The notes under the pieces are model-generated. The model was not told where the DNA came from, did no database searches, and saw only the letters and a program-made list of their open reading frames with translations. DNA of 15,466 nucleotides from Mageeibacillus sp. UBA1243 (lineage in GTDB: Bacteria; Bacillota; Clostridia; UBA1212), in contig DBWH01000002.1 in assembly GCA_002308595.1 (NCBI GenBank), positions 1 to 15,466 of the forward strand, read 5' to 3'. Below, piece by piece: positions 6,156 to 14,041 of the stretch; position 1 is the first letter of the stretch, and each line of letters opens with the position of its first letter. Position numbers and translations under genes: made by a program.

Positions 6156-7112
6156 ATGGGAGAGTTCTCACACATCCCCGTACTCCTTAATGAGTGCGTA
6201 GATAATCTGGAAATCAAGACGGACGGCATTTACGTTGACGGTACTGTCGGCGGCGGAGGCCACTCCGGTGCGATTCTGAGAAAGCTCGGTGAGGGCGGTC
6301 TGCTCATCGGTATCGACAGGGATGCCGAGGCAATAGAGGCTGCGGGAATCGAGCTTAATTCTGTTTTGAGAGAGACGAAATCCAAGGCACGCTTTGAACT
6401 CGTTCACGACAATTACGTCAATATGGTCGAAATCTGCAGGGAGAGAGGCATTGGCGGTGTGGACGGGATACTTCTTGACATTGGCGTGTCCTCACACCAG
6501 TTTGACAGCGCGGAACGCGGATTTTCCTACAGATTTGATGCGCCCCTCGATATGAGAATGGACAGAGGCGACAGGCTGACGGCGGCCGATGTTGTCAACA
6601 AGTATTCCGAGAGGGAGCTTTCCGATATCATTTTCAGATACGGCGAGGAGAGATGGGCAAAACGCATTGCCGAGTTCATCGTCCAGCGCAGGAAAAAGGC
6701 GCCGATAGAGACCACCTTTCAGCTTGTTGACGTGATAAAGGGCGCAATCCCTAAAGGGGCAAGGAGCGACGGCGGCCACCCCGCAAAGAGAACCTTCCAG
6801 GCCATAAGGATCGAGGTTAACGGCGAACTTGACGTGCTCTCAAACGTGATAATGGGAGCGGTCGAGATGCTCAAGCCTTCGGGAGTGATGGAGATAATTA
6901 CATTCCACAGCCTTGAGGAGGGAATCGTAAAGAAGCTGTTCAAGAAAGCCGAAAACCCCTGCGAGTGCCCGCCGGAATTCCCTGTTTGCGTGTGCGGCAA
7001 AAAACCTCTCGGCAGGATGATCACAAAACATGCGATCGTCGCAAGTCCCGAAGAACTCGAGGCAAACCCGAGGGCGGCGAGCGCAAAACTGAGAATCTTC
7101 AAAAGATTTTAA
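6156..7112 (+). CDS. rsmH: 16S rRNA (cytosine-1402-N4)-methyltransferase RsmH
   Basis: RsmH (MraW) uses S-adenosylmethionine to methylate N4 of C1402 in the 16S rRNA decoding site. This protein has 318 residues, close to the family norm of about 310. Visible family blocks are the SAM-binding DGTVGGGGHS (residues 28-37), the RGFSYRFDAPLDMRMD segment (about 121-136), RTFQAIRIEVNGEL (212-225) and ITFHSLE (248-254). A cysteine-rich CPPEFPVCVCGKKP block (about 271-284) is usual in Gram-positive members. ATG 6156 fits AAAGGG at 6142-6147, 8 bases upstream. The in-frame TTG at 6150 is too close to that site. It sits between mraZ and the ftsL-like gene in the standard dcw order and is surely co-transcribed with them. 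Confidence 0.97.
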   Translation: MGEFSHIPVLLNECVDNLEIKTDGIYVDGTVGGGGHSGAILRKLGEGGLLIGIDRDAEAIEAAGIELNSVLRETKSKARFELVHDNYVNMVEICRERGIGGVDGILLDIGVSSHQFDSAERGFSYRFDAPLDMRMDRGDRLTAADVVNKYSERELSDIIFRYGEERWAKRIAEFIVQRRKKAPIETTFQLVDVIKGAIPKGARSDGGHPAKRTFQAIRIEVNGELDVLSNVIMGAVEMLKPSGVMEIITFHSLEEGIVKKLFKKAENPCECPPEFPVCVCGKKPLGRMITKHAIVASPEELEANPRAASAKLRIFKRF

Positions 7113-7153
7113 ATCAGGGACATTAAAGTATTTTAAGCAAAACGGAGCGTGCC

Positions 7154-7864
7154 ATGGGCGACTATGCAACTGACAAAATGGAATATTCCGGAAGCGTCGG
7201 TGGCTTCAGAGTCGTCGGATTTGACTTCTCGGACGGCGAGATGGTCCTCAATCCAAACGAGCGTTTTGACGGTACCGAAACCGCCAATGCAGAACCTCCG
7301 GCTCCTTCCGACACAAAAGAAGGCGCCCGGCAGCCCGTCAGGGTCTCGTTCAGCGAAAGACCGGAGCCCGCACGGAGAAAGAAAAAGGCGCAGTCGGTCC
7401 GCAGAAAAGCCGTGAAGCTTCCGTCAAGAGAGTACACGGAGATCAAGGACACCGCGACTTACAAGATGCTGAAAGGCATCGGCCGCTTCAAAGCCGGCTC
7501 GGTCGTGACCGTTTTGCTCATAATAGTCTGCGTGGTGCTGGGCCTTGCCTGCGTCATGAGGTACGCGGCGATATTCGATCTTTCGAAGCACACGCGCCAG
7601 ATTGAAAAGGAAAACGCCAAGATGAGGAACCGGCTCACGGTCGAAGAGAGCAGCGTTGACATTGGCGATAACGTCAGCGTCGACAGCATTGCCGCCAGAC
7701 TCGGAATGATAAGGCCGGGGGCGGAATCAGGCATAGTGGTACCTCTTACCGGTACGGACGTCACAAGGGTCTATCTTTCGGCTGAGGAGGACGCGGAGGA
7801 CGATGAAGAGAAAGGTTTCTACCAGAGTCTTTTGAGTTTTCTTGGCCAGAGCCTGTTTGACTGA
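7154..7864 (+). CDS. ftsL: FtsL-like septum protein with long cytoplasmic extension
   Basis: The protein has 236 residues and one transmembrane helix (about 115-139). A charged, coiled-coil-prone segment follows (about 142-172), then a short extracytoplasmic domain with IAARLGMIRP, and an acidic tail. That bitopic layout and its position between rsmH and the division transpeptidase fit FtsL, which with DivIC/FtsB organises the septal synthase. FtsL is poorly conserved in sequence, so the call rests on topology and context. The roughly 110-residue N-terminal part is low-complexity, with a basic RRKKKAQSVRRK cluster, and makes the protein about twice the usual FtsL length. GGAG at 7143-7146 precedes ATG 7154. 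It lies 41 bases after rsmH and 78 bases before the next gene. Confidence 0.75.
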   Translation: MGDYATDKMEYSGSVGGFRVVGFDFSDGEMVLNPNERFDGTETANAEPPAPSDTKEGARQPVRVSFSERPEPARRKKKAQSVRRKAVKLPSREYTEIKDTATYKMLKGIGRFKAGSVVTVLLIIVCVVLGLACVMRYAAIFDLSKHTRQIEKENAKMRNRLTVEESSVDIGDNVSVDSIAARLGMIRPGAESGIVVPLTGTDVTRVYLSAEEDAEDDEEKGFYQSLLSFLGQSLFD

Positions 7865-7875
7865 CAGCTGAAAAG

Positions 7876-7919
7876 TACGGAAGAGACCGCAGGCGGGAAG
7901 GCCGGGTACGTCTTCCGTA
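7876..7919 (+). promoter_or_regulatory. Hairpin between ftsL-like and transpeptidase genes
   Basis: TACGGAAGA (7876-7884) and TCTTCCGTA (7911-7919) form a perfect 9-bp stem with a 26-base loop. TTGTTATTT follows, and then the ribosome binding site of the next gene. The T-run is interrupted, so complete termination is unlikely. It could act as an attenuator or an RNA-processing site that tunes transpeptidase levels within the operon. Confidence 0.5.
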
Positions 7920-7942
7920 TTGTTATTTAAGGAAACACCGGA

Positions 7943-10429
7943 ATGGAAACGGACAGAAATCAGGCGCCGCAGGATGAGCAGAACGGCGGCAGCGGCAGCA
8001 GTAAAAAGAATACCGGAAAAAACGGATTCGGGGGTGTCATGAAGAAGATTTTCACCCCGTTTGCGCGCGCCATGAAGTATGTTTTCACGGTCGTAAAAAA
8101 CCTTTTCATTGCCCCCGCGGGCGTCTCGTCCGAAGGCGTCGAACAGTCTCACAGGAGGGTGCGCATAGCAAGCGTCATCGTAACGGTGCTCCTCTGCATA
8201 CTCGTCCTTTACTACGCCTTCCTTATGCTGGCAATGGGCGGCAAGTACAGTGTAGAGGCGTTTGAAGCCCAGAACAGGACATTCGAGACGGCCGCAAGGC
8301 GCGGCAACATCTATGACGCCAACGGAAACGCTCTCGCGGTCACGGTCGACACATTCACGGTCAGCGTTTCGCGCGAGGAAATCAAAAACTACGGTGAGAC
8401 GAAGTACAAGGACGGGGACGTTGACGATTACAGAAGGCTTGTCGCCAAGGGAATCGGAGACAGAACGGGCGTCGACGCGGAGTGGATTTTTGAAGAACTG
8501 AAGAAAGAAACCGGAAACTACAAGAACGTTGCCGTCAACATCGAGTCGTCGATGGGCGAGGCGGTTAAGCAGTGGATTTCCGAGGAAAAGATAAAGGGCG
8601 TCACGGTCACCGCGACGACGTCAAGGTACTACCCGTTTGACACATTGGCGGCACACCTCATAGGCTTCACGGGCACCGACAACTACGGACTCGTGTGCGG
8701 CATTGAGGTTGAGCTGAACAATATACTTGCCGGCAGGAACGGCAAGGTGCTCGCCACGGTCGAGAAAAACGGCAACGCGATTCCCGGCGAGAACCGCACG
8801 ATCATCCAGAAGCTTCAGAACGGCTACAACGTAAATCTCACGGTCGACAAGAACATACAGCAGATTGCCGAGGACGTGCTGAATGAGGCGGCGAGGGACT
8901 TTGGCGTCAGTGAAGGCGGCGCGATACTGGTGCTCGACCCGAAAGATGCGAGCGTGCTTGCCCTTGCTTCGTACCCCTCGTTCAACCTGAACGACCCCTT
9001 CACGGTTCCGGACGGACTCAGGGAGCAATCGTACTACGAAGAGGACGAGGACAGCGAAGGCTTCCTCCAGGACTTTATCTGGAAAAACAGGGCAATTTCG
9101 ATATCGTACGAGCCCGGTTCAACCTTCAAGGCGATCACCGCTGCAATAGCTCTCGAGGAGGGCGTTGTCACTCCGGAGTCGGTTGAGCTCGATACGCCGC
9201 TTGAACTCCAGGGCTGGACCATCCACTGCTCCACGGGCCCTGCGAAAACAGGCCACGGCGAGGAAACTTTCAGGCTTGCGGTCGCAAACTCGTGCAACCC
9301 GGTCATGGCAAGGGTCGCGCTCAGGGTCGGCGTCAAGCAGTTCTACAAATACGTCAGATCGTTTGGCTTCTACAACAGGACCAACATACTTCTCTCCGGC
9401 GAGCAGGTCGGTGTGCTCCACACAAATCCGCAGGAGATTGACCTTGCCGTTATGGCTTTCGGTCAGAGATTCACGATAACACCTATACAGCTCGCTTCGG
9501 CTTACTGCGCAATCGCAAACGGCGGCATCCTCTACGAGCCCAGAATCGTCTCGTCAATCACGGATTCGGATGGCAGAGAAGTCGCAGAGTACAAGAATCA
9601 GTTCGCACCCAAGGAAGTCAGAAGAGTCATTTCAGGCGAGACTTCCAAGACAGTGCTTGAGCTTCTCGAGGGCGTTGTAACCCAGGGTACAGGCGGAAGA
9701 GCCTACATCTCGGGCTACAGGGTTGCCGGCAAGACCGGTACGTCCGAAACCACCACGACGCAGACAAACGGCAGATACGTTGTTTCGTTCGCGTCAATTG
9801 CCCCCGCCGACAGACCGGAAATTGTGGTGCTTGTCATGTTCGACCACCCGAGCTCCGAGTACGGCGACATCTCAGGTTCGCGAATGGGCGCCTGGGCAGC
9901 GGGCAAGGTCATCAAGCGCGTGCTCGAGTACAAACAGGTCAAGAAAATCTACACCGAGGAAGATGCCGCCAAGATTCGCAACGTCTACTACGCCAACGAC
10001 CTCACCGGCCAGACCCTCCTCGAGGCAATGAACTGGATCAAGACAAGCTCGAGAGCCTACAACGTCATCATCGTAGGCGACCCCGAGACCCATCCGACCG
10101 TCTCCCGCCAATACCCCGAAGCCGGCGTCTACACGGCAAGGGAATGCACGCAGATCCTCTACTTTACCGACGATCCGGACGCCGCTGCGGCATTCGTCAA
10201 GGTGCCTGATGTTGTCGGCATGGACATCTGCGAGGCCCACAACACAATCACCTCGCTCGAACTCAACATGGACTGCAGAAACGGTGACATCATCGTCGCC
10301 CAGGACATAGAACCCGGCACCCTTGTCGAAAAGGGAACGGTCATAGTGATGAAGGCGGTGCCAAAAGAGCAGCCCGCCGAAGAAACCGGAGACACCGAAA
10401 ACACCGAAAACACAGGAGCACGCCAATGA
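7943..10429 (+). CDS. ftsI: Division-type penicillin-binding transpeptidase with two PASTA domains
   Basis: This class B penicillin-binding protein cross-links septal peptidoglycan. It has 828 residues: a cytoplasmic tail (1-72), a transmembrane helix (about 73-97), a dimerisation region with the typical RRGNIYDANGNALA entry (119-132), and the transpeptidase domain. The catalytic motifs are intact: Ser393-Thr-Phe-Lys396, Ser450-Cys-Asn452 and Lys597-Thr-Gly599. Two PASTA repeats follow, about 682-742 and 751-809 (VKVPDVVGM is clear in the second). Position and domains fit FtsI/PbpB or the sporulation paralogue SpoVD. Only one copy sits in this cluster, so which role it plays cannot be settled. 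The N-terminal cytoplasmic part is longer than usual. AAGGAAA lies about 10 bases before ATG 7943, and its stop overlaps the murE start (ATGA). Confidence 0.92.
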   Translation: METDRNQAPQDEQNGGSGSSKKNTGKNGFGGVMKKIFTPFARAMKYVFTVVKNLFIAPAGVSSEGVEQSHRRVRIASVIVTVLLCILVLYYAFLMLAMGGKYSVEAFEAQNRTFETAARRGNIYDANGNALAVTVDTFTVSVSREEIKNYGETKYKDGDVDDYRRLVAKGIGDRTGVDAEWIFEELKKETGNYKNVAVNIESSMGEAVKQWISEEKIKGVTVTATTSRYYPFDTLAAHLIGFTGTDNYGLVCGIEVELNNILAGRNGKVLATVEKNGNAIPGENRTIIQKLQNGYNVNLTVDKNIQQIAEDVLNEAARDFGVSEGGAILVLDPKDASVLALASYPSFNLNDPFTVPDGLREQSYYEEDEDSEGFLQDFIWKNRAISISYEPGSTFKAITAAIALEEGVVTPESVELDTPLELQGWTIHCSTGPAKTGHGEETFRLAVANSCNPVMARVALRVGVKQFYKYVRSFGFYNRTNILLSGEQVGVLHTNPQEIDLAVMAFGQRFTITPIQLASAYCAIANGGILYEPRIVSSITDSDGREVAEYKNQFAPKEVRRVISGETSKTVLELLEGVVTQGTGGRAYISGYRVAGKTGTSETTTTQTNGRYVVSFASIAPADRPEIVVLVMFDHPSSEYGDISGSRMGAWAAGKVIKRVLEYKQVKKIYTEEDAAKIRNVYYANDLTGQTLLEAMNWIKTSSRAYNVIIVGDPETHPTVSRQYPEAGVYTARECTQILYFTDDPDAAAAFVKVPDVVGMDICEAHNTITSLELNMDCRNGDIIVAQDIEPGTLVEKGTVIVMKAVPKEQPAEETGDTENTENTGARQ

Positions 10430-11916
10430 AACTCAACGAGCTGCTTAAAAACCTCACAGCAGAAGCAGTATGCGGCAGCACAGACGTCGATGCAGAGGGC
10501 ATTATAACCTCTACCGCCAACGTCACCCCCGGCTGCTGCTTCGTCTGCATCAAAGGCTTCAACGTCGACGGCCACACGTTTGCCGAAGAAGCAGCCGGAA
10601 AGGGCGCGGTCGTTATTGTAATGGAGGACCGCGCGGTTTTTGCCTCTTTCACAAAAAAACACGAGGCCGAAATTGCTAAAGGCGCTCTCAGCGTCGTTCT
10701 AACGGCCTCGACAAGGCATGCGGCGGCTATGCTGGCTGACAGCTATTGGCGGCATCCGTCCGGCGAGCTCAGGCTTACGGGCGTGACAGGCACCAAGGGA
10801 AAGACCACGACAAGTTTAATGATCAAGAAGATCATGGAGCTTGCCGGCAGACGCACGGGCCTTGTGGGCACGATGTACAACATGATCGGCAGCGAGATAA
10901 TCCCCACCGACCGCACCACCCCTGAAGCCAATGTGCTCCAGCCGCTCCTCAGAAAAATGGTCGACGGCGGCGTCACAGACTGCGTGATGGAGGTTTCTTC
11001 GCAGGGCCTGAAGCTCGAGAGGGTTGGCGGCTGCTCGTACGGAACCTGCGTGTTCACGAATCTGACGCCCGACCACATCGGCAGCACGGAGCACCCCGAC
11101 ATGGAGGACTACGCCGCGAGCAAGGCAAAGCTCTTCGGCATGTGCGAAAACGGTCTTTTCAACGCAGACAGCGCCTACTGCGGCAGGATGATGCGTGACG
11201 CGACCTGCAGGCAGTTTACTTATGGTATTGACAATGAGGCGGATTTCCGCGCGGAAAACATAGTTTACGGCAGCGATTTTGTCGAGTACGACCTTTTCGG
11301 CCTCTGCGACAGGACAAGGATGCACGTCAGCATACCCGGAAAGTTCAGCGTGTATAATTCATTGGCGGCAGCTGCGTGCTGCTACGTCGAGGGCATCCCG
11401 GTGAAGACAGCCGCCGAAGCGCTCAAGGATATTGTCGTCAAGGGCAAGGCCGAAATAGTCCCCACAGGCCGTGATTTTACGGTCATGATCGACTACGCGC
11501 ACAACCCCGACAGTTTTATAAACATCATCACCACGGCAAAAGCTTTTGCAAAGCGCGTCGTGTTCCTTTTCGGAGCAGGCGGCGACCGGAACAGGCCAAG
11601 GGAACTGATGGGCGAGACCGCGGCAAAATATGCCGACTTTACGGTTATAACATCCGACAATCCGAGAAGCGAGGATCCCGAGAAGATTGTCAGAGATATC
11701 GAAAAAGGAGCCAAAAAAACAGGTCGCGACTATATTTGCATAGTTGACAGACGGGAAGCGATATGCTACACTGTCAGAAACGCAAAACAGGGCGACGTAA
11801 TCATATTGGCGGGAAAGGGTCATGAGACAACACAAATCTTCAAGGACAGGACTGTCCCTTTTGACGAGAGAGCCATTGTCCGGGAAGCTTTGAACGAGTA
11901 CTACAATAAAAAGTAA
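10426..11916 (+). CDS. murE: UDP-MurNAc-L-Ala-D-Glu:meso-diaminopimelate ligase MurE
   Basis: MurE adds the third amino acid to the cytoplasmic peptidoglycan precursor, using ATP. This 496-residue protein has the ATP loop TGTKGKTT (121-128), TTPEA (164-168), a substrate segment EVSSQGLKLERV (189-200), the carbamylated-lysine position in ASKAKLF (probably Lys233) and IDYAHNPDSF (355-364). DNPR (411-414) is the motif linked to meso-DAP rather than lysine specificity, so the wall is predicted to be of DAP type. It overlaps the transpeptidase gene by four bases (ATGA), which points to translational coupling. Here the usual mraY, murF, murD or ftsW do not follow. Confidence 0.96.
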   Translation: MKLNELLKNLTAEAVCGSTDVDAEGIITSTANVTPGCCFVCIKGFNVDGHTFAEEAAGKGAVVIVMEDRAVFASFTKKHEAEIAKGALSVVLTASTRHAAAMLADSYWRHPSGELRLTGVTGTKGKTTTSLMIKKIMELAGRRTGLVGTMYNMIGSEIIPTDRTTPEANVLQPLLRKMVDGGVTDCVMEVSSQGLKLERVGGCSYGTCVFTNLTPDHIGSTEHPDMEDYAASKAKLFGMCENGLFNADSAYCGRMMRDATCRQFTYGIDNEADFRAENIVYGSDFVEYDLFGLCDRTRMHVSIPGKFSVYNSLAAAACCYVEGIPVKTAAEALKDIVVKGKAEIVPTGRDFTVMIDYAHNPDSFINIITTAKAFAKRVVFLFGAGGDRNRPRELMGETAAKYADFTVITSDNPRSEDPEKIVRDIEKGAKKTGRDYICIVDRREAICYTVRNAKQGDVIILAGKGHETTQIFKDRTVPFDERAIVREALNEYYNKK

Positions 11917-11932
11917 GGAAGGTAGAATTGTA

Positions 11933-12361
11933 ATGTATTGCCCAAAATGCGGAAAAGTAAATGAAGACAAGGCCAGATTTTGCGGTTTTTGCGGTTCGGA
12001 TCTGAAGCCGGCTGCGGAGGAAACATCCTATTTTTCGGTTCCTGCCGAAGTTGAATCCACCGACGAACAGCCGAACGACCTCGGATTTTCGATTGCAGGA
12101 CTTATATTGGCGTCATTCGGCATCACAGCCGTTGCCGGACTGATCATGAGCATAATCGGCCGCAACAAAGCTGTCGCCAATGCAAAAGGTGCCATCCCCC
12201 GCGGAAAGAACAAGGTCGCAAAGATCCTCTCAACCGTCGGAATCCCGGTGGCAATCGTAACGCTCATATCCGCGCTCATCACCGTTATATTCTTCATCGC
12301 GGGCCGGAATATGATCTGGGATTTTTTCAAAGAAATCGGAGACGGAAACCGTTGGGTCTGA
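11933..12361 (+). CDS. Zinc-ribbon membrane protein 1
   Basis: This 142-residue protein begins with a zinc ribbon, CPKC (Cys3, Cys6) and CGFC (Cys17, Cys20). An acidic linker follows, then two hydrophobic segments (about 50-75 and 92-122) separated by a basic loop. The layout resembles DUF4190-type small membrane proteins with a fused zinc-ribbon. Function is unknown; a sensor or scaffold role at the membrane is only a guess. AAGGAAGG lies about 10 bases before ATG 11933. It starts 16 bases after murE with no terminator between, so it probably rides on the dcw transcript. Two further genes of the same architecture follow. Confidence 0.8.
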   Translation: MYCPKCGKVNEDKARFCGFCGSDLKPAAEETSYFSVPAEVESTDEQPNDLGFSIAGLILASFGITAVAGLIMSIIGRNKAVANAKGAIPRGKNKVAKILSTVGIPVAIVTLISALITVIFFIAGRNMIWDFFKEIGDGNRWV

Positions 12362-12376
12362 CTCAGACTTTAATCA

Positions 12377-12405
12377 TTTAAACTGCTTTTAAAATGTGCT
12401 AATAT
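12377..12405 (+). promoter_or_regulatory. Extended -10 promoter for the second zinc-ribbon gene
   Basis: TTTAAA (12377-12382, four of six matching TTGACA) lies 17 bases from TAATAT (12400-12405), which is preceded by TGC, an extended -10 motif. Transcription would start near 12411, about 50 bases before ATG 12459. A perfect palindrome CAGGGCCCTG at 12422-12431 lies in that short leader and could be an operator. Confidence 0.6.
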
Positions 12406-12458
12406 GGTTGCAGGGTTTTTACAGGGCCCTGAAACATTGATTACCGGGAGATGAGATT

Positions 12459-13220
12459 ATGCCATTTTGTACAAACTGCGGAGCGCCTCTGATACCGGAC
12501 GCCAAGTTCTGCCCAAGCTGCGGAACGTCGGTCAGGACGGTACCCGAAAAGCCCGCTCAGGAAATAAAACAGGAAACGAACGAAGACGCGGCAGTTCTTC
12601 CCACAGAGGAAGCAGCCGCACAGGAACAGGAAACCGTATTGCAGGAGCAGGAAGTTCCGGCGGCAGAGCAGGAAGCTCAGACAGAGACTGCTTCAGAAGC
12701 TCAGGAACCCGTTTCAGACGCTCAGGAGCCCGTTGAAGCGGCGCCGGAGACCACCGAAACCGCCAATGCAGCCCCGCAGCAGGTTCCGCCGCAGCCCCAG
12801 CCCCAGCCTCAGCCTCAACCGCAGGCCTACGCCTACACAGCTGCGCAGTACGGCCAACCCAACTATAACCCGCAATACAACCCGCAGTATGCCGCAGGCG
12901 CATACCCGGGAGCAATGCCGAACCCGGTGCCCGTAAAGCCTCCCAAGGAGCAGGGCAACTACCTCGGTCTTGCGATAACAGGAATTGTCTTCTCGGTGGT
13001 CTTGAGCCTTGTCGGCCTGATCATCTGCAGCACGGCTCTGCTCCGCACGAATGAGTTTGCGGGTCAGCTCACGGAGAAGAACAAAAAGGCAAAAACAATA
13101 GCGTTCATTGGCGTGTTCGTGGCAGTCGTTGTCACAATCGTTGCCGCCGCAGTGTTTGTCGCCAATTTCGGCAGAGTTCTGAGCTACTTCAGCTCTGTTA
13201 TGCAGCCGCCCGTTGCCTAA
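12459..13220 (+). CDS. Zinc-ribbon membrane protein 2 with Glu/Gln- and Pro/Gln-rich linker
   Basis: This 253-residue protein opens with a zinc ribbon (Cys4, Cys7, Cys18, Cys21). A long disordered linker follows: residues about 30-105 are rich in Glu, Gln and Ala with AQEPV repeats, then PQ dipeptide repeats at about 110-122, then Tyr/Asn/Pro-rich NPQYNPQY. Two transmembrane helices (about 168-192 and 212-236) end the protein. This is the same architecture as its neighbours with the linker greatly lengthened. The family resembles zinc-ribbon plus DUF4190-like proteins, whose function is unknown. GGGAGATGAG precedes ATG 12459. It has its own likely promoter at 12377-12405. Confidence 0.8.
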   Translation: MPFCTNCGAPLIPDAKFCPSCGTSVRTVPEKPAQEIKQETNEDAAVLPTEEAAAQEQETVLQEQEVPAAEQEAQTETASEAQEPVSDAQEPVEAAPETTETANAAPQQVPPQPQPQPQPQPQAYAYTAAQYGQPNYNPQYNPQYAAGAYPGAMPNPVPVKPPKEQGNYLGLAITGIVFSVVLSLVGLIICSTALLRTNEFAGQLTEKNKKAKTIAFIGVFVAVVVTIVAAAVFVANFGRVLSYFSSVMQPPVA

Positions 13221-13277
13221 CACCGATTCCCGGGTAAAACGCTGCGCCTCACCCGAACAAATCAACCCGGTCTTTAC

Positions 13278-13295
13278 GGACCGCTCACGCGGTCC
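13278..13295 (+). terminator. Possible terminator hairpin after zinc-ribbon gene 2
   Basis: GGACCGC (13278-13284) and GCGGTCC (13289-13295) form a perfect 7-bp stem around TCAC. The nearest T-run, ATTTTTG, begins only about 12 bases later after GAAGATATAAAA, so termination efficiency is doubtful. TATAAA at 13301-13306 could instead be a -10 box for the next gene, though no -35 is visible. Confidence 0.45.
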
Positions 13296-13364
13296 GAAGA
13301 TATAAAATTTTTGTGCACGGATTGGTTGGAAAAAGGCAATCCGCTACAAATCAAGGAGGTTACT

Positions 13365-13940
13365 ATGTTTTGTCAAAAGTGTGGAGCAAGTGTCAATGAA
13401 GGCACTGCATTTTGTCCGAATTGCGGAGCAGCTATAGAAGCTCAGCCCCAGCCCCAGCCCCAGCCGCAGGTTCAGCCTCAGCCTCAGGTCCAGCCTCAGG
13501 TTCAGCCCCAGTGGCAGCCTGTTCCGGTAGTGCCGGTTCAGCTTCCCGTGGCTCCGAGCCCGATTATAGCGCTCATTTTCTCCATTGTCGCTATATCGCT
13601 TGCAGTTTTAAGCTGGCCTATCGCATGTGGACAGTTTGCCAGACTGGGAAATGTTGATCCGATTAAAGCTATTCAGAACTTAGAAGCTTTGGTCGCATTC
13701 GGTAAAGATGTGTTCGTCACCTTCGCCCTTATCCTCATAATCTGCGGTATTGCAGGCATCGTATTTGCTGCAATAGCAAAGAAAAAAGCTACACCGCCGG
13801 TAGGATATGTTCTTGACGGAAAAGGCAGAACTGCCCGCATTCTTTCAAATATCTCCCTCCCGTTCTCAATTATTGCCGTAGTTTGCGGTGTTATTTTCCT
13901 CATCGCCGTACTGGCTATCGCGTCGAAACTCGGAATTTAA
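13365..13940 (+). CDS. Zinc-ribbon membrane protein 3 with QP-repeat linker
   Basis: I chose ATG 13365 (191 residues) because AAGGAGGT at 13353-13360 lies just before it and the zinc ribbon begins at once. The frame runs further upstream but would start at a non-ATG codon without a ribosome binding site. Cys3, Cys6, Cys17 and Cys20 form the ribbon. Residues about 27-58 are alternating Gln-Pro and Gln-Val repeats. Three hydrophobic segments follow (about 66-90, 115-138 and 165-187). It is clearly related in layout to the two preceding genes, probably a small tandem family. Its role is unknown. It is the last + strand gene before a strong terminator. Confidence 0.8.
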   Translation: MFCQKCGASVNEGTAFCPNCGAAIEAQPQPQPQPQVQPQPQVQPQVQPQWQPVPVVPVQLPVAPSPIIALIFSIVAISLAVLSWPIACGQFARLGNVDPIKAIQNLEALVAFGKDVFVTFALILIICGIAGIVFAAIAKKKATPPVGYVLDGKGRTARILSNISLPFSIIAVVCGVIFLIAVLAIASKLGI

Positions 13941-13981
13941 TAATTGAGACAACAGAAAAAGATTTGACTTCAAACAATAAT

Positions 13982-14015
13982 ACGGGGAAGGGCCTTTGCG
14001 GTCCTTCCCCGTTTC
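13982..14015. terminator. Bidirectional terminator between converging genes
   Basis: ACGGGGAAGGGCC (13982-13994) and GGTCCTTCCCCGT (14000-14012) form a 13-bp stem, with one G-U pair, around TTTGC. TTTCG follows on the + strand. Read on the minus strand the stem is followed by ATTATTGTTTG. It lies between the + strand zinc-ribbon gene and the minus-strand GTPase gene, which converge here, and can serve both. Confidence 0.85.
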
Positions 14016-14041
14016 GTAGCTTTAAGCTGAATTTTTTGGCT

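Noticed and set aside
6850..12915. Many long minus-strand and alternate-frame open readings within the dcw and zinc-ribbon genes
   Set aside because: High-GC codon bias opens frames opposite real genes. None has a domain or ribosome binding site, and all overlap well-supported genes.
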